Counted from the first letter of the stretch, positions 1 to 8,502 are shown. The stretch is 14,948 nt of DNA from Bacteroidales bacterium (GCA_017538685.1 JAFYIK010000073.1:1-14948), one strand, 5' to 3'. Made by a program: numbers and translations. Notes: a model not told the origin generated them from the sequence alone.

Positions 1-198
1 ATCACCTGTGGAGAAGGCGTTGATGGGCATATAGCCGTAGAGGCTGGCGAGCATCGACAGCAGACCGGATTCGGTAGCGGCCATATTCTCACCGGAAACC
101 TTGCTCAAATCACCTTCCATATCGTCGAAGAATTTGTCGCAGGACACGAGTCCGAGGCAAAGACCGACAAGAGCGATATATTTGAATATTCTTTTCAT
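1..198 (-). CDS. SusD-family nutrient-binding outer-membrane lipoprotein (5' part only)
   Basis: Only the first 66 codons lie in the window; the gene runs off the left edge. The start ATG is the complement of 196-198. The N-terminus is a lipoprotein signal peptide: MKRI, a hydrophobic stretch, then a lipobox LVSC with the acylated Cys at residue 20. The mature protein begins DKFFDDMEGD, followed by a segment typical of SusD starts in which a helix after SGLLSMLASLYG leads into the TPR-like fold. The acidic residues just after the Cys fit surface export in Bacteroidetes. It follows the SusC gene by 11 bp on the same strand, the hallmark SusC-SusD order. By family knowledge it would cap the SusC barrel and bind the glycan. 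The call rests on the signal peptide, this short region and the position after SusC, because the carbohydrate-binding part is not visible. Confidence 0.88.
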   Translation of the reverse strand, partial: MKRIFKYIALVGLCLGLVSCDKFFDDMEGDLSKVSGENMAATESGLLSMLASLYGYMPINAFSTGD

Positions 199-209
199 TG
201 CTTTCAGGA

Positions 210-3200
210 TTAGAAGTTGAGGTTGAAGCCGAAGTTGAAGGTGCGGCTGAGCTGATAGTAACCGCCGGCAGACCAGCTGGAGTCGGAGGATTCAGGATCC
301 ACATACTTCAGGAGAGGATTGCAGATGGTAAGGAGGTTGCCTCCGTTGAAGAACACGCGTGCGCTCTTGATTCCGGCCTTGCGGAGGAAGTCGGGGCTGA
401 AGCGGTAGCCGACTTCGACGGTCTTGAGGCGGAGGTAGGAAGCGTCCACATATTTATACGGCTGATTCTCCATATACATTCCGTTCACGGCAGGGAAACT
501 GCCGGACTGGGCGGTGCGGGCGAGGGCAGGCCAATAGCCGGCATCCCAGTCGGTCTCCGGATCCCAGGGATCTGCACCGTAGGTATGGACGTGGTAGGAA
601 TCGGTGTACTGGCTAGGCAGGTAGTTCAGCTTACCGAAGCTGGCGTAACCTGCGGCCATATAGGTCTTGTGGCGAAGCGCGGAACCGTTGAACACGAGGC
701 TGAAATCCAGGTTCTTCCAGTTGCCGCTGAGGCTCATACCATACTGGAGCGGGGGATTGTTGGTCGCGCCCCAGGTGTAGATGACGTCCTCCATATCGAT
801 GTAGCCGTTGCCGTTGCGGTCCAGGATGTGGTACTGTCCGGGAACGATGGTGCGGTTTCCGCTGCCGGTTCCGCTGGCATCGTAAAGGACCTGGCTGCGG
901 GAGATGTCGTTCAGGCTGGTGAACTGACCGCCCGACCAGCCGTAGTAGGAACCTCCGAAGTAGCCCTGCCAGCGGCCCACATAGGCGCTCTTCCAGTAGT
1001 TCATCGAGGAGGTGTACTTCTTGGTGGCCTCGCTTTCAATATAGGTGTAGCGCCCGCGTGTGTACGTGACGTTTCCCTGGACGCGATAGTAGAAGTCGCC
1101 GATGTGGTTGCGGTGATAGAGCGAGAGTTCCAGACCCTGAGTCTCATATTTGTTGAGGTTCTCGGAAGGGAGGGTCACTGCGTAGAACTGAGGGAGGGAG
1201 ACGTCGCGTGTGCCGGCGATGCCGTCCACGTCACGCTCGAACCAGTCGAAGGTGCCTCCGAACTTGCCCTGCCAGAGTTCCCAGTCCACACCGAAGTCCA
1301 TCATACGGACCTTTGCCCAGGTGAGAATCGAGTTCTCCACAGTATGGCTCACGTAACCGGTAGTGGTGTTGCCCTCGGAGAAGATCCAGGAGCCGCTCTT
1401 GCTGTAACCTCCGACATAGTCGTAAGCGTTGCCCTGGGTCATTCCGGTGTAACCGTCGGACCAGCGGAACTTGAGGTTGTTGAAGTGCGGGAAGAGATCC
1501 TTGAAGAACTTCTCTTCGGAGATGCGCCATCCCATCGAGTAGGACGGGAAGAAGCCCCAGCGGTGGCCGGGAGCGAACTGATAGTTTCCGTCGTAACGGC
1601 CCATAACCTCGAAGAGGTACTTGCCTGCGTAGTTGTAGTTCACGCGGCCGATGTAACCTGCGGAACGGGTGTTCGAGCGGGTACCGTCGTTTCCGGCGCG
1701 GGTGCTAAGACCCGAACCGATGGTATCGTGCGTGTAGAGATACTCATCCTCGTTCGGACCGTAGTAACGGTCGGCATTGACGTAGGCCGTGAGATAGTCG
1801 GTGAGTTCCACACCGAGCATCGCGGAGATGTTGTGGTTGCCGAAACGGTTGTCGTAGAGAGCCTGGGCGCGTCCGTAGAGGCGGGTGTTGTCTGCCCAAT
1901 ACTCGGAATACTGAGTTTCGCCGCGGGAAACAGCGCCGGGGATCAGGGTGTCGGTCTCGTAGTCGTAGAGGTTGTACATCTTGATCAGGGTGCGGGTCTT
2001 GTTGCGGTCGAAGTCGTAGGCTCCCATCGCGGTCAGGCGCAGTCCCCTGAGGAACGGGGCGACATAGGTGAGCTCGAGATTGTTGTTGAAGCTCTTGCTG
2101 TCCTGCTGCGTGTAACCGGAAAGTTCGCCGTCGATGATGGCGAGCGGGTTGCAGTGCTCCTCCACGTCGGAATAGTGGCCTTCGTTGCCCTTAGGGTGAA
2201 CGCCGACCATAGGGTTGGACTGGTAGATGTAGTAAAGCAGGTTCCAGTCCATATCCATATTACCGGGCGAGAGAGTCGTGCTCTGGCGGAAGGTGGTGTT
2301 GTAACGTACGGTGAGGTCCGGGGTGATCTTCACGGAAATGTTTCCGGTGAAGCTGTAGCGGTCGTAGCCGTAGTTGTCCGCCTTGATGATAGGGTTGTCG
2401 TTGGCGTAGTTGGCGCTGAAGTAGTAATTGATTGCGTCCGTGCCTCCGTTGAGCGACATAGTGTAGGACTGGTTCATCGCGAACTTCTTGTAGGTCTCGC
2501 CGTACCAGTCGGTGTAGGTGTAGGCGGGATCGCCCTTCTCATAGGCGGCGATGACGTCGTCCGAGAAACGGTGGTCCATCTGCGAAACGTCGGACATAGC
2601 GTTCTCCCACTTCATAAACGAAGTCCAGCTCTCCACGTCGCGGGGGACGATGGGCTGGGTGAGGGTGAGCATCGAGGAGAAGTTCACGGTAGGCTTCTTC
2701 ACCTGGCCCCTCTTGGTGGTGATGAGGATCACACCGTTCTGGGCGCCGATACCGTAGATGGTGGCCGATGCGTCTTTCAGCACGGACACGCTCTCGATGT
2801 CGTCGGGGTTGATCTCGTTCAGCACGGACATATCCTGATAGGCCTCGAGGGCGGTGGGATCCGTGTTGTAGGTGGTGGATTTGCGCACCTTGGTGGCGCT
2901 CCTCACCACACCGTCCACGACGATGATAGGAGTACCGAAGCCTCGGATGTTGATGGTGTTGTCGAACACGCCCGGCTTGCCGGTGTTCTGGTTGATCATA
3001 AGGCCGGGAATCTTTCCTTGAAGGGCCGTGACACCGTCGATGTTCTTGGTGTTGGCGATATCCTCAGAGTGGATCTGGGTGATAGCTCCGGTCAGGGATT
3101 CCCTCTTCTGTACGCCGTAGCCGACGACCACCGTCTCGTTCAGAAGAACTGAATCTTCCTTAAGGGTCACACTCATCTTGGCAGCGGCCTTGAGGCTGAC

Positions 3201-3455
3201 GGTCTCATAGCCGATGGAGATGAATTCGAGAGTGCTGCCTTCGGGAACGGTGATCTTGAAGTTACCGTCCAGGTCAGTCATAGTGCCGGTCTGTGTGCCC
3301 TGGATCATCACGGCCACACCGATGAGCGGCTCCTTCTGCTGGTCGGTGACTTTTCCGGTCACTTCGATGCTTTTCTGCGCGAACAAGGCCGCCGAGCCGA
3401 GGATGAGCCCCGCCAGAACGGTCATTGCACGCATTAGAAAGTTGCTTTTTCTCAT
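210..3455 (-). CDS. SusC/RagA-family TonB-dependent outer-membrane transporter
   Basis: The protein has 1081 aa, a normal SusC length. A signal peptide ends about residue 27 (...SAALFAQ). It is followed by a carboxypeptidase-regulatory-like (CarboxypepD_reg) domain at about 30-100, then a Ton-box-like stretch LLNETVVVGYG (104-114). The plug domain carries INIRGF (168-173), IVVDGVVR (178-185) and the SusC signature around 226-250 (LKDASATIYG, then NGVILITTKRG). The rest is a 22-strand-type barrel ending in alternating aromatic residues (FNFGFNLNF). A Ca-binding-like loop DRNGNGYID sits near residue 880, as in many SusC proteins. It imports oligosaccharides with SusD using TonB energy. No STN domain is present, so it is not an anti-sigma-signalling type, in line with control by the divergent HTCS. 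It starts 30 bp after the esterase stop and is probably co-transcribed with it. Met8 (3432-3434) is an alternative start; the first Met gives the better n-region. Confidence 0.96.
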   Translation of the reverse strand: MRKSNFLMRAMTVLAGLILGSAALFAQKSIEVTGKVTDQQKEPLIGVAVMIQGTQTGTMTDLDGNFKITVPEGSTLEFISIGYETVSLKAAAKMSVTLKEDSVLLNETVVVGYGVQKRESLTGAITQIHSEDIANTKNIDGVTALQGKIPGLMINQNTGKPGVFDNTINIRGFGTPIIVVDGVVRSATKVRKSTTYNTDPTALEAYQDMSVLNEINPDDIESVSVLKDASATIYGIGAQNGVILITTKRGQVKKPTVNFSSMLTLTQPIVPRDVESWTSFMKWENAMSDVSQMDHRFSDDVIAAYEKGDPAYTYTDWYGETYKKFAMNQSYTMSLNGGTDAINYYFSANYANDNPIIKADNYGYDRYSFTGNISVKITPDLTVRYNTTFRQSTTLSPGNMDMDWNLLYYIYQSNPMVGVHPKGNEGHYSDVEEHCNPLAIIDGELSGYTQQDSKSFNNNLELTYVAPFLRGLRLTAMGAYDFDRNKTRTLIKMYNLYDYETDTLIPGAVSRGETQYSEYWADNTRLYGRAQALYDNRFGNHNISAMLGVELTDYLTAYVNADRYYGPNEDEYLYTHDTIGSGLSTRAGNDGTRSNTRSAGYIGRVNYNYAGKYLFEVMGRYDGNYQFAPGHRWGFFPSYSMGWRISEEKFFKDLFPHFNNLKFRWSDGYTGMTQGNAYDYVGGYSKSGSWIFSEGNTTTGYVSHTVENSILTWAKVRMMDFGVDWELWQGKFGGTFDWFERDVDGIAGTRDVSLPQFYAVTLPSENLNKYETQGLELSLYHRNHIGDFYYRVQGNVTYTRGRYTYIESEATKKYTSSMNYWKSAYVGRWQGYFGGSYYGWSGGQFTSLNDISRSQVLYDASGTGSGNRTIVPGQYHILDRNGNGYIDMEDVIYTWGATNNPPLQYGMSLSGNWKNLDFSLVFNGSALRHKTYMAAGYASFGKLNYLPSQYTDSYHVHTYGADPWDPETDWDAGYWPALARTAQSGSFPAVNGMYMENQPYKYVDASYLRLKTVEVGYRFSPDFLRKAGIKSARVFFNGGNLLTICNPLLKYVDPESSDSSWSAGGYYQLSRTFNFGFNLNF

Positions 3456-3485
3456 TGTGGTTAATAATAGTTAGTGAATATAAAG

Positions 3486-4292
3486 TTAAAAAGAATTTCC
3501 GACTGCTTTCAGGGTTTTCGGAAGGCATTCCTTCCAGAATTTCCAGTCGTGAGTGCCGGCGCGCTCTATCCAGGTGCACTGCACTCCACGGGAAACAAGC
3601 GAGTTGTAAAGAGCCTTCGCGTCCGCGTTGTTCACGGTGCCATCCTGGAGGCCCACCTCTATCGTGAATACCGGGAGCTTGGACATATCCTTTCCGTTGA
3701 GAAGAGATGCCATCTGGGAATTGGCTGCGGGGCTCATCGCATAAGCGTAAGTGAACTTGTGCGGATACTTCAGGGCGTGGTAGAGGGTTCCGTAGCCGCC
3801 CATCGACAGGCCGGCGATGGCGCGTTTGCCGTTGCATTTGTATTCGGCCTCGACCTTGCTCATCAGTTCTTTCTCGAAGTATTCTTCGTAGTCGCCCTGG
3901 TAGAAGGAACTCAAGCCGTTGGGCATCACGATCACCATCGCGACTCCGCCTTCTTTCTGGTAGGTGTTGGCGATATTGGCGGCATTGCCCTTGTCCAGCC
4001 AGCAGCGGTCCAGGCGGCTCTGGTCGCCGTATTCATAGCCGTGCAGCAGGTAAAGGAAGGGATACTCCTGAGTCTCGTCGTATTCGCGGGGCAGCCAGAC
4101 GGAGTAGGTCATATTCTGGCCCATCTTGCTGCTGTACATACTCAGCTCCACGACCTTGCCCTCGGCCACTTTTTCCTTCGCGGCCTCTTCGGCGCGTTCG
4201 TCGTCGATCTTGCCCCACGGGTCGTTGTCCTGAGTGGTGCCGTTGCAGGAAACAGCGGCGATTAAAGCGAAAATATACAGGATGCGTTTCAT
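3486..4292 (-). CDS. Lipoprotein esterase of the CE1/esterase-D alpha/beta hydrolase type
   Basis: This 268-aa protein has a lipoprotein signal (MKRILYIF..., lipobox AVSC, Cys16). Its motifs match the putative esterase family PF00756 (carbohydrate esterase family 1 and esterase D): LLHGYEYGD (82-90) near the oxyanion hole, VIVMPNG (120-126), the nucleophile elbow GLSMGG with Ser163, a probable acid Asp217 in VGLQDG, and His248 in GTHDW. The family cleaves acyl esters, including acetyl, feruloyl and short-chain esters, from polysaccharides or small molecules. The exact acyl group cannot be read here. It is the first gene of the leftward operon, 30 bp ahead of SusC, so it probably de-esterifies the glycan handled by SusC/SusD. 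It is anchored to the outer membrane, but the side is unclear because the acidic residues come late after the Cys (NGTTQDND). The enzyme family is quite certain, the substrate is not. Confidence 0.9.
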   Translation of the reverse strand: MKRILYIFALIAAVSCNGTTQDNDPWGKIDDERAEEAAKEKVAEGKVVELSMYSSKMGQNMTYSVWLPREYDETQEYPFLYLLHGYEYGDQSRLDRCWLDKGNAANIANTYQKEGGVAMVIVMPNGLSSFYQGDYEEYFEKELMSKVEAEYKCNGKRAIAGLSMGGYGTLYHALKYPHKFTYAYAMSPAANSQMASLLNGKDMSKLPVFTIEVGLQDGTVNNADAKALYNSLVSRGVQCTWIERAGTHDWKFWKECLPKTLKAVGNSF

Positions 4293-4311
4293 TGGTCGTT
4301 AGTTAACAATG

Positions 4312-4319
4312 CAAATGTC
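4312..4319 (-). promoter_or_regulatory. Possible -7 box for the esterase-SusC-SusD operon
   Basis: On the minus strand this reads GACATTTG. It matches the Bacteroidetes -7 consensus TAnnTTTG except for the first base. It would give a leader of about 20 nt before the esterase ATG. I see no TTTG at the usual -33 spacing, which is common for promoters that depend on an activator such as an HTCS. This is a weak call from one short motif. Confidence 0.3.
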
Positions 4320-4361
4320 GCAAATCCTTCGGAGCAACATTTTCCCGCATTATCAAAGTGT

Positions 4362-4415
4362 TTCACGTACGTACGGGCGGGCTCCGCGCGTTTGTTCAAT
4401 TTTATTCACGTATGT
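4362..4415. repeat. Direct repeats TTCACGTAyGT, 43 bp apart: candidate regulator sites
   Basis: TTCACGTACGT at 4362-4372 and TTCACGTATGT at 4405-4415 match in 10 of 11 bases. Their starts are 43 bp apart, about four helical turns, so both face the same side of the DNA. The first includes the self-complementary ACGTACGT (4365-4372). TTCA also recurs at 4395, 4405 and 4415, exactly one turn apart, with TGTTCAA at 4393-4399 and again at 4413-4419. AraC-type regulators commonly bind phased direct repeats, so these are candidate HTCS operators. The assignment is inferred from position and phasing. Confidence 0.4.
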
Positions 4416-4437
4416 TCAAAAGCCGCGTCAGGGGCCG

Positions 4438-4452
4438 ATATATTCAATATAT
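4438..4452. repeat. AT-rich inverted repeat next to the HTCS -7 box: possible operator
   Basis: The sequence ATATATTCAATATAT is a perfect 7-bp inverted repeat around a central C. It ends four bases before the TACATTTG box, so it occupies the spacer between the -33 and -7 regions. A protein bound here would block or reshape the promoter of the HTCS-GH3 transcript. It could also simply be AT-rich promoter DNA. Confidence 0.35.
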
Positions 4453-4456
4453 TCAT

Positions 4457-4464
4457 TACATTTG
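4457..4464 (+). promoter_or_regulatory. -7 promoter box for HTCS-GH3 (TACATTTG)
   Basis: This is an exact match to the Bacteroidetes sigma-ABfr -7 consensus TAnnTTTG. A transcript would start around 4467-4470. That leaves 15-20 nt before the ATG at 4486 but only a few before the ATG at 4474, which favours 4486 as the start. No TTTG is seen at the expected -33 position. Confidence 0.55.
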
Positions 4465-4485
4465 TTAAGATATATGACCACGACA

Positions 4486-7400
4486 ATGACCAAATACCTG
4501 CCGCTGGCGCTCCTTGCCCTTGTCCTTTCCTGCCGCACTACTCCGGCACCCGCTCCCGAAGCCGGAAGCGTGGTGGTGTCCGACCGCCTCTCCAACCAGA
4601 GAGTGAACGCGTTCGCGGAAGACGCAGACGGGCATATCTGGATCGCCACCTCGCGCGGCCTTAACAAATACACCGTCCACGAATACCTCCAGATCTTCGC
4701 CTCGCAGGACAGCACGGGCCTGCCTGACAACCAGATAAACGACGTGCTGGCCGCCTCTGACGGCACAGTGTGGGTGGCCACAGGCGGGGGAGCAGCCCGC
4801 AGGACGCCGGACGGCCGTTTCCACCGCGTCCGCTCAAGCTCGTGGATGCCGGGCGTGAACAACATAATGGAGCCGCGTCCGGGCCTGCTTCTGATGGCGG
4901 GCGGTTCGGAGCTGATGCGCTACGACGCCGAGCACGACGAACTGCTCTCCGTGATTGGCGACCTCAACCCCTTCGGCTCGCCCTCGACCGTGTGCGACGG
5001 CAGCTCGCTCTGGGTGCTTTCCGCCGGAGGATGGGCCGTGAACCGCTATTCCCTGGACGATTTCTCCCTTCTCGGCACTGCGCCGCTGACTCACCAGGCC
5101 TACCATATCTGCGACACGGGCCGCGACGAAGTCTGGTTCTCCGGAATGGGCAGCCTTAGCATAGTGGACAAAACCACGATGGCGGGCAAGCCGCTGCCTC
5201 TGGCGGTACGCAGCTGCCCGGCCGTGATGGAGGGCGACGTGGACCTCATCTACGCCGTGGATGAGAACTCGATCCTTCTGAGCGTCATCGGCAAGGGCGT
5301 GTTCGAATACGACCGCGCTACCGAAAGGGTCACTTTCCAGGACGCTCCCGGTTTTCCCTACGAAATCCCATCTGCTGAAATCCACACCATTTTCCGCGAT
5401 AGCCGCCAGAACCTCTGGTTCGGAACGGCCACGGAGGGCTTCAGCGTGTCTTTCCGCTACAAAGAACAGTTCAACCGCAATAAATTCCTTACCGACGCCT
5501 TCCGCCACAAAGCGGTCACTTCGCTCTGCCTGGACGGCAAGGGGCGCCTATGGATCACGACCTATCGCGACGGACTCTTCGTCTACGAAGGCGGCTCGCT
5601 CAAGAGTGTGGATGTCGCGCACCTCATCGAAGACAAAAACGTGGGCTACATCCGTGCAAGCAAGGTCTTCTGCGATTCGGCGGGCGACCTATGGCTGCTG
5701 TTTTCGGACAAATACAGGGTAGTGCGCTGCGGTTGGGACGGCAGGCGCCTCGTGAGCAAGGACTCGTTCTTCCACTTCATCCCGATCTCGATAGCGGAAG
5801 ATGACCAGGGCAAGATATGGATAGGCGGAGGCGGCGCGGCGCTGATGACCTTCGAGCGCAAGACGCGCAAGGTCGACTTCGTGCAGCTGCCGGTGCCCGA
5901 GGGCTGGACCTTCGTCACCGAACTGCAACCCTACAAACCCGGCTACCTTATGGCGGCCGCGATGAACCACGCCCTGATGACGGTCAACACGTACACGGGC
6001 GAGGCTGAAGAGAACCTGGGCGGCGGCCCTGCGGTGTTCAGCTGCCTGCTGAAAGACTCGGAGGGCGACATTTGGATGGGCACGTCCGCGAGCGGCCTGC
6101 TGCGCCGAAGCAAGGAAAGCGGGCAGACCGAGCAGGTCCACGGCCTTCCGTGCGAGTCCATCTGCGCCATACAGGAAGACTCGGATGGCAACGTGTGGGT
6201 CAGCACCCTGAACGGCCTTGCAAAATACGACCGCGCCGCGGGGCAGATGATCAGCTACTTCGAGGCGGACGGCACCGGTGGAAACCAGTTCAACGACAGG
6301 GCGTCGATAGCCCTCCCGGACGGCACGATCATCTTCGGCGGCGCGCACGGCCTGACTTCGTTCACCCCGCTTGAGGTCAGCGACCAGCGCAACGTGCCGA
6401 TAGTCTTCGAATACCTCAAGATCCACAATACCCTCGTGCAGCCGGGCCCGAACGCCCCCGTTGCAAGCGCGCTTCCGGGCAAGCCGGATGTGGTGATTCC
6501 GCACCGCGACAACGCCTTCAGCATCGCATTCGCTGCGCTGGACTACGGCGAGCACGTGCATATGCACTACAAATATAAGATGGAGGGCTTCGACCAGGAC
6601 TGGGTGGATGCAGGCACTGCGAATGAAGCTTATTATGCCAACCTCCCTTCGGGCCGTTACCTCTTCAAGGTAAGGCTCTCCGGTGAAGGCCGCAACGTCA
6701 TCTCGGACGAGCAGGTCCTGCGGATCAGGGTGCTCCCGCCGTGGTACGCCACCTGGTGGGCTATACTGATCTGGATGCTCCTGGGCGGCTTCCTCGTGGG
6801 TATGGGCTACACTTTCTGGAAGCACGTCAGGCGCGTGAGGGCCGAGGCTGCCGAGCGCATACGCGAGGTGAAACTCGAGCAGGAACGCGCCGAGATGGCC
6901 GAGCAGGAGGAGAAGAAGCTGAACAAGATCCAGATGAACTATTTCTCCAACGTGGCTCACGAGTTCCGCACACCTCTGACTATGATCGCGGGTCCCGCAA
7001 GCCAGCTCGCAGCGTCGGAGAACATCAAGGGCGCCGACCGCGCGCTGGTGGACATCATCAGGCGCAATTCTGCCTGGATGCTCTCGCTCGTGAACCAGCT
7101 GCTCGATTTTAATAGGATCGGCAACCGCAAACTCCAGATGAAGGTCTCGAAGATGGACATCGTGCCGCCGCTGAAGAGCACGGCCGACCTCTTCCGTTTC
7201 AACGCCCAGAGCAAGGGCATAGAACTCGCCACGACCGGCCTGGAGGACAGCTTCACTATGTGGGTGGATGCGGACAAGGTGCAGAAGATCCTGATGAACC
7301 TGCTCTCGAACGCGCTGAAATTCACTCCGTCCGGCGGTAAGGTGACTCTTTCGTTCGACGTCATTTCACGTGCAGACGCCGCCGCTCTGTTCCCTCTGAC

Positions 7401-8502
7401 GGACGAAGACACTGACGGCCAGTACGCCGCAATCCGCGTGTCCGACACCGGCCCCGGCATCCCAGAGGAAGAAATGGAGAAGATTTTCGAGCGCTTCTAC
7501 CAGGGCGCATCGAAATCAAATACCCACGGCTCCGGAATAGGCCTGTACTATGCACGTGTGCTGATTACCCTGCACCACGGCTACATTAAGGCTATGAACA
7601 GGCCCGGAGGCGGAGCGGAGTTCTGCTTCATAGTGCCCGTGAGCGCGTCGTCGTACCCTAAAGACGAGCGCACGGATGCGGAGCCGCAGGGCCTGCTTCC
7701 TGAAAGCACGCCGGATATCCTGATGCCGGAAGACAATCAGGAAGATGCGGACCGCAAGCACATCGCAGTGGTGGACGACGACATCGACATAGCCAACTAC
7801 ATCAAGCTGCTGCTGAAGCCGCAGTACCGGGTGTCCATCTATTTCGACGTGGCGAGCGCGCTGCGCGGAATGCAGGACGACGCTCCGGACCTCGTCATAA
7901 GCGACGTGGTGATGCCGGGCGAGAGCGGTTACCAACTCTGCGAGAAGATAAAAGGGGACCTGCAGCTTTCGCATATCCCGGTGGTGCTCGTCACCGCTAA
8001 GGTGGCAGTGGAGAGCCAGGTCCAGGGTCTGGACAAGGGCGCGGACGCCTACGTTTCAAAGCCCTTCCAGCCGGCATATCTGCTTGCGCTCGTGAAGTCG
8101 CTGCTCGAAAACCGCGAGAAGCTCCGCAGGCAGCTGGGCAGCGCCACCACCACTGAAAGCCTTCCGCCCGAGGCGCTGTCGCCGCGCGACGCCGCCTTTA
8201 TGCGCGACCTCTATGCGCTGATGGAAAAGGAACTGGCGAATGCGGATCTGGAAATAGTGAAGGTCTGCGAGATGATGAAGATTTCCCGCACGAAGTTCTA
8301 CTACAAAGTTAAGGGCCTTACCGGCGAGAACCCGTCCGTGTTCTTCAAACACTATAAACTCAACAGGGCCGCGGAGCTTCTGCGCGAAGGCAAATACAAT
8401 ATGTCCGAAATCGCGTGGATGACAGGTTTCAACACCCTTTCACATTTCAGCACATCTTTCAAAAAACATTTCGGAGTACCCCCTTCAGAATACACAGGAT
8501 AG
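4486..8502 (+). CDS. Hybrid two-component system (HTCS) sensor-regulator of the PUL
   Basis: This 1338-aa protein is a one-chain two-component system. Order: N-terminal signal segment (MTKYLPLALLALVLSC), a periplasmic sensor of repeated propeller blades (for example DGHIWIATSRGLNKY, RQNLWFGTATEG, DGNVWVSTLNGLAKY) to about residue 640, a Y_Y_Y domain at about 680-743, one membrane helix at about 756-780, a HisKA domain with phospho-acceptor His825 (VAHEFRTPLT), and HATPase with N-box Asn942, DTGPGIP (987-993) and GSGIGL (1015-1020). A receiver domain follows with phospho-acceptor Asp1140 (ISDVVMPGESG), acidic DDD 1097-1099 and Lys1192. It ends in an AraC-type DNA-binding domain at about 1245-1338. 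All catalytic residues are intact. The family binds a glycan breakdown product in the periplasm and activates PUL genes. An in-frame ATG at 4474 is an alternative start. The signal segment ends in a possible lipobox, which is odd for this family. Confidence 0.95.
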   Translation: MTKYLPLALLALVLSCRTTPAPAPEAGSVVVSDRLSNQRVNAFAEDADGHIWIATSRGLNKYTVHEYLQIFASQDSTGLPDNQINDVLAASDGTVWVATGGGAARRTPDGRFHRVRSSSWMPGVNNIMEPRPGLLLMAGGSELMRYDAEHDELLSVIGDLNPFGSPSTVCDGSSLWVLSAGGWAVNRYSLDDFSLLGTAPLTHQAYHICDTGRDEVWFSGMGSLSIVDKTTMAGKPLPLAVRSCPAVMEGDVDLIYAVDENSILLSVIGKGVFEYDRATERVTFQDAPGFPYEIPSAEIHTIFRDSRQNLWFGTATEGFSVSFRYKEQFNRNKFLTDAFRHKAVTSLCLDGKGRLWITTYRDGLFVYEGGSLKSVDVAHLIEDKNVGYIRASKVFCDSAGDLWLLFSDKYRVVRCGWDGRRLVSKDSFFHFIPISIAEDDQGKIWIGGGGAALMTFERKTRKVDFVQLPVPEGWTFVTELQPYKPGYLMAAAMNHALMTVNTYTGEAEENLGGGPAVFSCLLKDSEGDIWMGTSASGLLRRSKESGQTEQVHGLPCESICAIQEDSDGNVWVSTLNGLAKYDRAAGQMISYFEADGTGGNQFNDRASIALPDGTIIFGGAHGLTSFTPLEVSDQRNVPIVFEYLKIHNTLVQPGPNAPVASALPGKPDVVIPHRDNAFSIAFAALDYGEHVHMHYKYKMEGFDQDWVDAGTANEAYYANLPSGRYLFKVRLSGEGRNVISDEQVLRIRVLPPWYATWWAILIWMLLGGFLVGMGYTFWKHVRRVRAEAAERIREVKLEQERAEMAEQEEKKLNKIQMNYFSNVAHEFRTPLTMIAGPASQLAASENIKGADRALVDIIRRNSAWMLSLVNQLLDFNRIGNRKLQMKVSKMDIVPPLKSTADLFRFNAQSKGIELATTGLEDSFTMWVDADKVQKILMNLLSNALKFTPSGGKVTLSFDVISRADAAALFPLTDEDTDGQYAAIRVSDTGPGIPEEEMEKIFERFYQGASKSNTHGSGIGLYYARVLITLHHGYIKAMNRPGGGAEFCFIVPVSASSYPKDERTDAEPQGLLPESTPDILMPEDNQEDADRKHIAVVDDDIDIANYIKLLLKPQYRVSIYFDVASALRGMQDDAPDLVISDVVMPGESGYQLCEKIKGDLQLSHIPVVLVTAKVAVESQVQGLDKGADAYVSKPFQPAYLLALVKSLLENREKLRRQLGSATTTESLPPEALSPRDAAFMRDLYALMEKELANADLEIVKVCEMMKISRTKFYYKVKGLTGENPSVFFKHYKLNRAAELLREGKYNMSEIAWMTGFNTLSHFSTSFKKHFGVPPSEYTG

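Larger units (their letters stand above)
4293..4485. promoter_or_regulatory. Divergent control region between the esterase-SusC-SusD operon and HTCS-GH3
   Basis: This 193-bp non-coding stretch is visibly richer in A/T than the flanking genes. It must carry the promoters of both arms of the PUL and presumably the binding sites of the HTCS. Inside it are an exact -7 box for the HTCS, a 15-bp AT-rich inverted repeat next to it, a pair of TTCACGTAyGT direct repeats, and TTCA motifs at 10-bp spacing (all listed separately). An open frame continues upstream of the HTCS start to 4309, but its translation looks random and contains no recognisable domain. Confidence 0.75.

Noticed and set aside
198..3152. 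A 984-codon open frame on the plus strand antisense to SusC
   Set aside because: It mirrors SusC codons almost end to end, has repetitive Val/Gly/His-rich translation with no domain, and SusC on the other strand is unmistakable. It results from few stop-forming codons in a GC-rich gene.
3474..4265. A 263-codon plus-strand frame antisense to the esterase
   Set aside because: It has no domain features, and the esterase with its intact catalytic triad occupies the other strand.
4309..4485. An N-terminal extension of the HTCS starting at 4309
   Set aside because: It would place a signal segment about 60 residues into the protein and lies upstream of the exact -7 box. The translated part looks like non-coding DNA.
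5689..6960. A 423-codon minus-strand frame inside the HTCS gene
   Set aside because: It has no recognisable motifs and is rich in Arg/Ala/His as expected from an antisense shadow. The HTCS propeller and kinase regions cover it fully.
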